The notes under the pieces were generated by a model that worked only from the letters and a program-made list of their open reading frames with translations, was not told the origin of the DNA and did no database searches. Below are positions 11,370-20,299 of a stretch of 64,000 bases of DNA, in pieces (the stretch's first letter is position 1; each line of letters begins with the position of its first letter). Origin of the DNA: Falciphora oryzae (taxonomy: Eukaryota > Ascomycota > Sordariomycetes > Magnaporthales > Magnaporthaceae); NCBI GenBank assembly GCA_000733355.1, contig JNVV01000003.1:1995780-2059779 (forward strand), given 5' to 3'. The position numbers and the translations under genes were made by a program.

Positions 11370-12952
11370 CTTTGGGGACGCCTTTTAACGGATACTTGGT
11401 GGACAACCCAGACAGCTGCCGCCAGGGGCCCTCCAGAGCTCTCAATGCAGTCGGTCCCCTCAACACTGTCGCACCCTGTGCGTGCGCGCGCCTATGCCCC
11501 CGGCGCGCAGCGCGAAAGCTCCTGTCGACCGACTCTGGCTGCCGCTTGGTGGACTCGGTTTAGTCACTAAGACACGGCCAAATCTACATATTTCCCGCTC
11601 GAATCAGGGATGCGCGCTACTGATGTGTCATAAAGTGGTTCGATGGAGTGAACGATTTGATAATTCTGGGGAACAACAAGGAGCGGGTTGTCAGGTCAGA
11701 CTATCGCCAGAATCCGTTTCGAGGTCGACGTGGTTCTTTTCTCTGGGTCGAGGCGAACACAGGTCCCCAGCTCCAGCCACAGCGGCCCGGGCTCCCTCCC
11801 AAGGCTCTTTATGCAGACCATGCTGATCTTCGTTCCATTCCGCCCGAAAGTGCATGTGAAGATGGGCAAAGTCCCGAATCCATGGCAGCGCGGTGTCGTG
11901 TCGCATTAGCCGTGTGCTCCTAGGGCCCAGCGCTTGTGTTACCGAATCCCGAGGCCCGGCAGCAAGCTTTTTGCGGTGCGTGGACCGCCTGTGGGAGGGG
12001 CACAGGGGTACGTTGAGCTTGCACGCTTGATGCAGGGAACAGGCGGGCTAACATCTGACCTGCGCAAAATCCACACCCTGTGTTCTTTGGCGCTCCAATC
12101 AAGCCAGGCACGTTGGTCATTCTAGCGAAGCGTGACGGCACGATACTTGGATGAGAGCAAATGACCGAAACGTTTCGCGGATTCTAATTGCCAGGTAGCT
12201 AGGATTCTCGAGTCTAGGCTAGTCAGAGATTAATTTGAAAGCGTAGATTGGCCAGTCCTGCCCACGTATTGACCAAAGGCGGCAAAGGTGTCGCAGTTTA
12301 AAAGCCGTGCCTCCGCTCGAGCCCCCGGAGACACCCGGACACCACCTGGAGACCGTACCCGGTGGCAATGACCCTATACCCAACCACAATATGTATAAAA
12401 AAAAAATTATAAAAAAAAAAAATACCGCTCCGGCGGCCACATCTGCTCCGCCGGTGCCTTCTGGGCTTTGGGTAGGCCGCGCGGCGGCTTCAGGAACCAC
12501 ATCCAGCTGGGAGGCACGCCCGCTTCCGACCGTATTCGGCTAACGGGCCAGCCCGAGATGGCGAGGACGAGGACGGGGGCGCCCCGCCCAACGAACGTTT
12601 GCGGGAGACGGAGCGCTGTGGCGACGGTGCGGAGGTTGGGACATGGTTGCCAACGTAGGTCGCCCGTCAGGTGTTCCTGGTTCGTACGAATAGGTATCTA
12701 GGTATCTAACGCGCACAACCTGATGAAGGTCAGGCCTAAACGTCAGCCACCCAAGGCCAACACGTGGTACGGCTCGCCTTGCGCGTCTTGCGTAACCCGG
12801 GCGGCGAGGGAAGCCAAGGGAATATACCGTTGCTGGGAGCAGGATAGTGAGCATCTCCACCTCCTCCAGGCCCGCCCTCGGCAGCCGTTTCATATCGGCC
12901 GCTAATTGTACATTTCTTTTCGCCCCCTCCCTCCTCCTTTCCCGTTAGATAA
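11370..12952. other. Intergenic with A-rich tract
   Basis: About 1.6 kb with no supported gene. Two A-runs of about 10-12 bases, separated by TTAT, lie at about 12396-12422. They could be a slippage tract or the old tail of a retroposed sequence; nothing upstream looks like a LINE or SINE body. A pyrimidine-rich stretch precedes the ORF at 12953. Confidence 0.45.
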
Positions 12953-13671
12953 ATGGTGGCACTGTTGGAACGCTCCAGGAATGGCGGCAAATGCGTGCAG
13001 GTGCCCGAGGAGACCCAGCAATCCGTCCGCGATTTTTGGGAGGTGAATGAGGTGACGGAGCAGGATCCCAAGAACCCAGGGGATGAGTGGAAAGAGCTTG
13101 CGCTTAAAGCCACCAAAGCCATCAACCGTGTGCGCAAAAAGGCCAATAATACCGCCAAGGAGGCACCGGCGTCCGCCGCCACCGCAATGAGCGGCGTATT
13201 GAAGGGGATCGACGAGCTGATTACGGAGCTCCGCCCGGCCGTTGAACGGGCTATCAAGGTTCCGGCTCGGTGGATGATGGGCTCCAGCGGCAGGAAGAGA
13301 CTCTCAAAACCATCAAGGCCGCCAGCACCGACATCTCGCAGCGGATGGAAGAGACTCTCGAAACCATCGCGGCCGGTCTCTCGCGGCGGACAGGGGAGGT
13401 GCGGACCGGCCGCCCGGTGGACGGATGCCCCGAAGGGGATGAGTTGGATGGTGGGCCTGGGGAGTCAATCAGTATACCGGACGAGCAACCAAGGCAGGTG
13501 CTCGAGCGACAGAGAGAAGAGGGGCGGGATGACCGCCGGGTGGACGGATACCCCGGAAGGGGCGGGTTGGTTGGCAAGCTTGGGGAGTCGGACGGGGATT
13601 TGGACGAGCAACTGAGGCGGCAGGTCAAGCAGCGGCGGTACGGGCTGGGGCGAGAGCTTCGGGAGGAGTGA
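12953..13671 (+). pseudogene. Frame-disrupted coiled-coil / tandem-repeat protein gene
   Basis: An ATG at 12953 opens a frame encoding charged helical sequence (EWKELALKATKAINRVRKKAN, GIDELITELRPAVERAIK). After about 13258 that frame turns into Ser/Arg/Pro-rich nonsense. The neighbouring frame takes over with coherent helical sequence (EETLKTIKAASTDISQRMEE) and runs to a stop at 13671. The second frame has a TGA at 13243-13245, so the shift must lie between about 13246 and 13275. No intron of realistic length bridges them, so a one-base indel, real or assembly-made, is likely. Within the second frame are a 19-codon repeat (EETLKTIKA / EETLETIAA) and a 41-codon repeat (13417 and 13540, 123 bp apart). 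I recognise no family. It could be a decayed gene, a retroelement gag-like fragment, or an intact gene with a sequencing error. Confidence 0.45.
13412..13620 (+). repeat. Diverged 123-bp tandem duplication (41 codons)
   Basis: The block around 13412-13499 (encoding RPVDGCPEGDELDGG...DEQPRQV) recurs at about 13533-13628 (RRVDGYPGRGGLVGK...DEQLRRQV). The spacing between GTGGACGGAT at 13417 and 13540 is exactly 123 bases, so both copies are in the same frame. That argues that they were translated when the duplication arose. Confidence 0.8.
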
Positions 13672-13917
13672 CAAGATTGTATGCCCCACAGGGGATTGAG
13701 ACACCCGAGCCCTTCTCTCATCCGAGACTCTCTTGACTCTGTCTGTGTCTGGCTCATGTAATCAATTTCGTCTTTGAGTCGTCGAGGAGGCGAAGGAGGG
13801 CATTTCCATCTACCTGTCGCTGCGCCACATGTATTGCGTCGGAAAGTCCATTATCCAAGTCAAGCAGTCCTGCCCTCGCTTTCTTTGATACGCCAATGCT
13901 CATGGGTACAGGAAACT

Positions 13918-15259
13918 TTATATCACCAGGTCCCAGAGTACCAGGACAGAACACAGCCCAATTGCGCCAAAGAAGGTGAACTTCGCCGGGCGCCATTTTT
14001 CGGACGCCTTCTTCAGCTCCTTGTTTCCTCCGCCGACATTCTCCTCAGTATTGAGAGAGTCCGCGACCAGCTGTTCAACATGGGCCGACTGTGTAGCCAG
14101 ACTATTTACCAGAACTGTCTGCAGCTCCGATATCTCCAAAAGAGATTTTTCCGCAGACCTATCGCAAATGGAAGAAGGTGGGTACGTCAGCCAATGATCG
14201 TAACCGTAGTAGACACCTGCTGGGGAACATACATGACTTTGTCAAGAGTGCTTTCGTAGTACTTGAGCATATCCTGACTCCCCTTTTCGAACATCTGCAG
14301 CTCATCGGCGGTCAAATCCGCTGGCTCCTGTCGCCGTTTCTTTTCGTCTTCTTCGAAGGGGACATGCGAAGACCCCTTGCTGCCGCCGAAGGCGTTGGCG
14401 GACGCCGGCTCGTGGAACCCCTGGAACCCGTGGTGGGCGGCCAGCTCCGCGGGCACGCTGGAGGCGGTGCGCATGTGCTGGCCCGGGCGCGCCTTCGCGA
14501 GCACGCTGCGGCTCTTCTCCACCTCGCGCATGAGCCGCGTCTCCATCATGTGCTGCTGCGTCTCGACGCACCGCTGCAGCCGCTGGCGGAGGAACCAAAG
14601 CACGCCCTCGCGGTGCCCGGCCAGCTGCGCCGCCCTCCCCTCCGCCTCCTCGTGCTCCTTGCTCTTGCGCCCCAGCCCGCCGAGCCGGCCGCCAACGCCT
14701 CCTCCTCCATCGCCGGCCGCCCACGAGCCCAGCGCGCCCAGCCCGCGGACGTACTTCTTCCGGATCACGACGAGCTCCGTCTCATGGCGCAGCTGCTCGG
14801 CGTCGGCGAGAGTCCGGATAGAGGCGTTGAGCTCGCGCAGCATCTTCTTGGCGTTGGCGTCGACCTCCTCACGCTCGCGATCGGTAAGTATCTGCTGGCG
14901 CTGGTACTGCGACAGCTGTCGGAGGTGCGACTTGCGCTGCGGCGCCGTCGAGAGGTAGGCCTGGCGGACATCCTTGAGTCTAGAGTGGAGAGAGGCGATA
15001 TGGGAATTCTGGACACCCACGCACATCGATCGTTAGCAATTGGTTCAAACGGCCAAGTTGTCGGCACGGGTGACTTGTATGTCGTGTCTTGTAGATACAG
15101 GCGCACAGCCCAGCCAGCAGTGCCCTTTGAGTTGCGACCTACAATCCGGTATGCCTCCTTCAGAAATTCGTCGAGCTCCTCCAAGCTGAAGCTAGTTTTC
15201 GCGGGAGGCGCCTCCCTCTGCTTCAGCAGCTCACTAAATGAAGCAGTAAGGGCTGTCAT
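13918..15259 (-). CDS. ufe1: Syntaxin-18/Ufe1-type ER t-SNARE
   Basis: Three exons: 15143-15259, 14233-15008 and 13918-14158; 377 aa. Introns are 134 and 74 bp, GT-AG, with GCTAAC and GCTGAC branch sites. The N-terminus (MTALTASFSELLKQREA) and LEELDEFLKEAYRINSHIAS match the Ufe1/syntaxin-18 N-terminal domain. The SNARE motif is made only by joining exons 2 and 3 (MLKYYESTLDKVM + SAEKSLLEISELQTVLV), with the likely central-layer Gln in LATQSAHVEQL. A single C-terminal membrane anchor (FTFFGAIGLCSVLVLWDLVI) ends the protein. By family it is the ER Qa-SNARE that receives Golgi-derived COPI vesicles with Sec20, Use1 and Sec22. The glycine-rich stretch (DGGGGVGGRLGGLGRK) in the middle is lineage-specific linker. 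The gene symbol is by homology. Confidence 0.88.
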
Positions 15260-16190
15260 CGCGGTTGTTGATCAAGGAACGGCACAGGTGAGTCCCGGGG
15301 AGACCACCAGCGTCGACAGCAAAGGCGAATTTCACATGCCCGTCTTGTTTCGGCGCCTCAAACCACCTGTTCGTTCGTGAAATCAAAACCCCTGACAGCC
15401 TGTTGGTGCTGTCATTCGTGGCTTGATTCTTTGTTTGGTGGCTTGTGAATTTTGCTCAGCCACAGGCCCTCCCATTAGCCAACTCGTAATATGGATCTCG
15501 TAATGGGTGGGATGGGCCTGCCACACCCCCTGCAAGGCAACGGGCCACCAGGGCCAGGCCTCGACAAAATCCAACGCTTCCGCCGATGTCGCTCGTTAGG
15601 GCGTTCACGATACAGATGAGGCTCTTTTCCGGTGTCGGACCGCAACCGGTGAACCACCCTCGGCGAAACGACACTAAAACGCCGATTCTGATCAGGCACC
15701 CGCGGCAAAGGGACCCCTCCCGGGCCTTGCCAAGAGGCAGCCTACTTCGGAGCAGGCCCTCTCAATGCCAAGACAGAAAAGATGGGGTTCACTGCCGTCT
15801 GGGCCCGTTCGAGAGGCTCCGTGGCCCGGGAATAACAACCCGGCATCTCCACATATGTGGCTACCAGGCGGAAGCAAGTCTTATCTCCGGTCAAAGACCG
15901 CTCTCCCTGGTGCAGCACTGCAGTCAACAGAAATTGCGTGGTACGCTGTAGGTTCTCGTAGCCATGCATGACCCTCGGCATCTCCGACCACTTTGGCCGA
16001 CATTTTGGCGGGGACGCGCATCCAGGGCGTGGAGGAGATGTGGAGAAATATGAAGTTTGCCTCCATCTCCGAACTGATCAGTATCACTGTCCTTCCTCAT
16101 CCTCTCGTCTTGGCTCTTGAATAAGCGTGTTTGGAACAATACCTATTCGATATCCATCCATCTATTACCCCTTAGAAAAACCCCTTGAAT
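15260..16190. other. Shared divergent upstream region
   Basis: About 930 bp between the divergent ufe1 and MFS genes, so it holds both promoters. Open frames inside are short and lack recognisable content. I could place no specific operator. Confidence 0.5.
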
Positions 16191-17864
16191 ATGAAGAGTG
16201 ACGACCCCTTGCCAGATCCTCCAGAATCTTTCCCACCCAAAGGAGCACCCGGAAAGCCCGAAACGCGGCCAGAATCGGACTCAGAGCCAGATCATGAAGG
16301 CACCGCTGGCGTCCTGGGCGGGGCGGCCCCGTCGAGAGCGAACACCATCAGCTCCGCTGGGTCCCGGGAGCAGCTGGGCTCGGCTCCGGATCCCGAGGCG
16401 CTGGAGCGAGTGCCAAGCGGTCCCGCGTACACCGTTTTCAGCAAGTCCATGAAGAGGTGGATCGTCGGCATGGTTGCCGTCTCCAGCTGCATATCGCCCA
16501 TGACGGCCAACATCTACTTTCCCGCCCTGAACGCCATCTCTCACGATCTTGGGGTCTCGGTCGGGCTCATAAACCTTACGCTCACAACCTACATGATCTT
16601 CCAAGGTCTTTCACCTACTATTTTTGGTGACCTTGGTGACATGGCGGGGAGAAGACCCGCTTTCATCATCGCCTTCTCCATCTACGTGGCCGCCAACATC
16701 GGCCTTGCCCTTCAAAACAATTACGCCGCCCTCATGGCCCTTAGGTGCCTACAAAGCGCAGGAAGTAGCGGTACCCTCGCCCTGGGCTTCGCCGTGGTTG
16801 CCGATGTCGCCGTCAGTTCGGAAAGGGGGAAGTACATGGGCTTTGTTATGGCTGGTATCCAGCTCGGCCCCGCGCTTAGCCCGGTGCTCGGCGGTATTCT
16901 TTCGCAGTACCTCAGTTGGCGAGCGATCTTCTGGTTCTGCGGCATCTTTGCCTTTATCTGGCTGATCCCCTACAGCCTGTTCATCCCCGAGACGTCACGC
17001 AAGGTCGTCGGAAACGGCTCCATCCCCGCCCAGGGGTGGAACTTGACGGTCGTCGAGTATGTGCGGCAGCGGAGGCACCCGCTTCCGGAGGGGCAGGCCG
17101 TGCAGAAACGCAAGCTATACCTGCCCAACCCCTTCAAGACGCTCAAGGTCGTCCTGGAGAAGGACCTGGGCCTCATCCTGGCGTACAACTCGCTGCTGTA
17201 CGTGCTCTTCATGTCGGTCATCGCCACGCTCTCGACCGAGTTTGCCCGCATCTACAAGCTCACGGACCTGCAGATCGGGCTCTGCTACCTGCCATACGGC
17301 GTGGGCTGCTTCGCGGCCGCGATCGCGCAGGGCTACGTGCTCGACTGGAACTACCGGCGGATGGCGCGCAAAATCGGCTTCACCATCGACCGGAAGCGCG
17401 GGGACGACCTGTCCAAGTTCCCCATCGAGCTCGCGCGCATCCAGCCCATCGTGCCGTTCCTTGTCTTCGGCCTCGCAGGCACCATCGGCTACGGCTGGGC
17501 CCTGGACAGGGAGGTCATGGTCGCCGTGCCGCTCGTGCTCATATTCTTCGTCGGCATCTGCATCAACGGCGCCTTCTCTCTCCTCAACACCCTCCTTGTG
17601 GACCTGTACCCTGACGCCCCCGCCACGGCTATCGCGGCCAATAACCTGATACGCTGCTCGATGGGCGCCGTCGTCATGTCCGTCATCGAGAAAATGCTTA
17701 GCGCTCTTGGGCGTGGGTGGTGCTTCACGTTCCTCAGCCTCGTCTGCGCCGCCTTCTCGCCTTCGCTTTTGGCCCTCCTCCGCTGGGGCCCCGGCTGGAG
17801 GGAAGAACGGAAGCTGCGGATGCAGAAGGAGAAGGAGAAGGCGACGCAAAAGAGTGAGAAGTGA
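16191..17864 (+). CDS. DHA1 (Qdr-like) MFS multidrug transporter
   Basis: Intronless, 557 aa, starting at the first ATG (MKSDDPLPDPPESF). A cytosolic acidic/Ser-rich N-terminus of about 85 residues is followed by helix 1 (IVGMVAVSSCISPMTANIYF). The Qdr-subfamily motif 1, FGDLGDMAGRRPAF, lies near residues 143-156, and motif C-like GIQLGPALSPVLGG near 225-238. WRAIFWFCGI and a long central loop follow, with six further helices and a Lys/Glu-rich tail (REERKLRMQKEKEKATQKSEK ends the protein). The ANIYFPALN segment is typical of quinidine/aminotriazole-resistance carriers. Likely a plasma-membrane proton antiporter for drugs, weak acids or polyamines; the substrate is inferred only. It is not close to the window's other MFS gene and has no introns, so the two are not a recent tandem duplication. 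Confidence 0.9.
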   Translation: MKSDDPLPDPPESFPPKGAPGKPETRPESDSEPDHEGTAGVLGGAAPSRANTISSAGSREQLGSAPDPEALERVPSGPAYTVFSKSMKRWIVGMVAVSSCISPMTANIYFPALNAISHDLGVSVGLINLTLTTYMIFQGLSPTIFGDLGDMAGRRPAFIIAFSIYVAANIGLALQNNYAALMALRCLQSAGSSGTLALGFAVVADVAVSSERGKYMGFVMAGIQLGPALSPVLGGILSQYLSWRAIFWFCGIFAFIWLIPYSLFIPETSRKVVGNGSIPAQGWNLTVVEYVRQRRHPLPEGQAVQKRKLYLPNPFKTLKVVLEKDLGLILAYNSLLYVLFMSVIATLSTEFARIYKLTDLQIGLCYLPYGVGCFAAAIAQGYVLDWNYRRMARKIGFTIDRKRGDDLSKFPIELARIQPIVPFLVFGLAGTIGYGWALDREVMVAVPLVLIFFVGICINGAFSLLNTLLVDLYPDAPATAIAANNLIRCSMGAVVMSVIEKMLSALGRGWCFTFLSLVCAAFSPSLLALLRWGPGWREERKLRMQKEKEKATQKSEK

Positions 17865-18538
17865 GCGAGACTTCTCGAACCACCGCTGGGGGGTGAATGG
17901 TTCCCTTTATCTTGCCAGGCTCTAGAAGGTATCATCATGGCTGCTTGAGCCTCTTCGAACATTTACGCTACGTTCCAGCCATTGAGATTGATTATTTCGA
18001 CATCATACATATACGGCATGGGTAAGTGGACACAGGATCCGGCGATACAAAAACAAGCGCATCTTATAGATAGGATTGTTATTTAAATTTAGTATTAGTA
18101 ATTTTAATACGTATCTATGCATTTACCTTGCTGTGTAGCTTCGTATTCATTCACTATCTTCCTTAGCCAGGTGATACCCCCTACTAGTCCATCTATGGCA
18201 ACAAGATAGCTTGATGGTGGGCAGGTTGATCAACGGCGGCATCATTTGCTGACTGCCTCCCTACTTTGATCTCTTGGTCGTCTAGGGCGCGCCATCACAC
18301 CAGATAGAAACAAAAGAGAAGGCTCATCTCTCATTTCAGGCAGCTTACTGACGGAGGCCCTAATATAGCCAAGCTAGATTTGTCCCCTATGACTATTCGC
18401 GCAGCTATCGGTTCTGTGACCGAAATAGCATTACTTGAGTCTCTAGTTTACGATACACAAAATATGTTGATCGTGATCGACAGGTTGGGTGTTGGCTGCG
18501 CCGGCGAGAATGGACAAAAATTGAATCGACTCTCGTAG
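17865..18538. other. Intergenic with AT-rich island
   Basis: The convergent 3' flanks of the MFS and emc4 genes. About 18060-18130 is strikingly AT-rich (ATTTAAATTTAGTATTAG and neighbours) against the GC-rich background. It may be a small relic of a RIP-mutated repeat or simply a terminator/3' UTR region. No gene is supported. Confidence 0.5.
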
Positions 18539-19262
18539 TTATAATGCGGGCACTGCGTACTCCAACGGCTCTCTCTGTACTTCCCATGCCAACCAGTCTG
18601 ATCTCGTTGTGCTTTACAGCGAAATGGACCGTTAGCAAGCAATCCAGGCAAACATAGGACGGCTTAGGAGGGAAACTCACGGCAAAAGACCCATCGCATT
18701 CACCTTCCAGACGGCCAACCCCAGAGCTGCAAACTGCATGACGACGTAGGCGATCTTGACCTGAAGCATCTTATCCTTATTTGTCTCGGTCTCGAATCGC
18801 TCGAAAGCCTGGGCGGTGCCGATGATGCCGACGATGGGGTTCTTGAACGCCATGAAGACGGTCATGATGGTGAATATCTGCAACGAGTTGCCAGACATGT
18901 ACATCATGATGGCAGTCATGGGCAGGCTCTTTATGGGTGCAAGCGCAACCTCCCATGCCTTCTTCACCTTGAGGGTGTCCATCTCTTCGGGTGTCGGGGC
19001 TGTCTTGTTCTGCGTCCGGCCGCCGTCCTTGTTCGCATCACGCTTCTGCAAGCAAAGCCAGTCAGATCATGGCCATGAATGTCGCATCTGACTCCATCCA
19101 TCGACTGGACGCGGGGTGGCGCACCTTTGAGCTTCCCTGCGATTGTGAAGGGAATCCTGGAGGGTCGGCGATATTTCCACTCTTCGCCCTGGCTGGGACG
19201 GGGGATTGCAGCTCAGCAACCCATCGCGGGGCCGCGTCGGACGATGTGGTGAGTTGAGCCAT
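18539..19262 (-). CDS. emc4: ER membrane protein complex subunit 4
   Basis: Three exons: 19125-19262, 18681-19045 and 18539-18611; 191 aa. Start MAQLTTSSDAAPRWVAELQ. The DUF1077/EMC4 core follows: MDTLKVKKAWEVALAPIKSL, MMYMSGNSLQIFTIMTVFMAF and a second helix pair ending VWKVNAMGLLP. The last exon adds TTRSDWLAWEVQREPLEYA, the conserved EMC4 C-terminus. Without splicing the frame would stop at the donor itself (CC|GTGAGT gives TGA), so the short terminal exon is easily missed. EMC inserts tail-anchored and multi-pass proteins into the ER membrane. Introns are 79 and 69 bp; the last uses acceptor TAAAG. Confidence 0.9.
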
Positions 19263-20299
19263 TCTGAACAGGTGTGCGCCGTCTTTGCAATGCCTAATGG
19301 GGGTTGACGATGGAGGGGAGGCGTTGAAGAGACCACTGACCCTGTCGTCATCTCCGTCGTGAGCACTGGAAGGCGAGCGTGGCGGATCTCTATGGGGCCG
19401 TGCATCCATTATCGCGCAGCTTATCTGCCCTAGCTTGCCGTCCTGGGCCGTGCTCAAAAGCACGCCAAGCGGGACAGTCCCACATGGCGGCGGGGGGAAC
19501 CCCTTGACTACCTGCACAGCTTAGTCACCCCTGGAGTCAATGTCAAGGGCCAAAGGCGTGCAAGGACATTCGGTTGCGACTTTTGGGCGAGTTTGGACGA
19601 CACCGCTGCGAAGCTTTCGGCCTTCGACGAGCTCGACGAACCCCCAAGCTGCACGACCACAGGCCAACGAAACAAGCGAGCGTCGTCGACCTTCGATAGT
19701 TCCATCCGGCCGGCCCTGCCGCTATCACACCTCACACGAAGCCCCCCGCTCGCTGCTCGATTGATACTACCGAAGCCACCGCCCAGCGCCGCGGCTTGAA
19801 TCCCCAACAAGGTCGGAGCTTATTGGATCGCCTCTCGTCACGACCGGTTGTTTCCTTGGTTGGAGGTAGAGGGGGGTGCATGTGACGAACCATCCGCCCG
19901 GCCAAGCTCCCTCGACTGGCTGCTTTCGGTTGAGTACAGGTATCAACCCCAGACGTCGACTTAGGCTTCGCAGCAGGAAATCCGGCCTGCAGTTGGGGAC
20001 AGCCCGGTCCACCGAGCCAAGCTCCCCAGGGCTGCTGTAGCTTCCGCGTGCCACCATTCCTTTCTCTTCTGTCCCGGGCGCCGCCCTCCCTCTCTGCCGA
20101 GTAGAGCTAGCGAGTGACCTGCAGTGAGGGGGCCATACACGTCTGCTCTCCTGCGGACGCCGCCGCACCACGCACGACACACCACTCGGCTCCGACCCGT
20201 CCCTGGCGTTGGTTCCCACCCCGAGAGCTGGGCTGGCATACCATACCTCCACGTCGCTAATTCCTCGATCGCTTTGCCTGCGGAGGCGCACACGACACC
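19263..20299. other. Shared divergent upstream region
   Basis: About 1 kb separating divergent emc4 and beta-adaptin genes. A reading frame at 19593-19799 (+) lacks an ATG. A longer minus-strand frame at 19961-20524 overlaps the adaptin start and is judged a shadow. Leaders and promoters of both genes must lie here. Confidence 0.5.

Noticed and set aside
12396..12422. Poly-A pair as a LINE or SINE tail
   Set aside because: No retroelement body, target-site duplication or second copy could be seen; kept only as a low-complexity tract.
14178..15380. 400-residue plus-strand frame over ufe1
   Set aside because: Antisense to a well-supported SNARE gene and without recognisable motifs.
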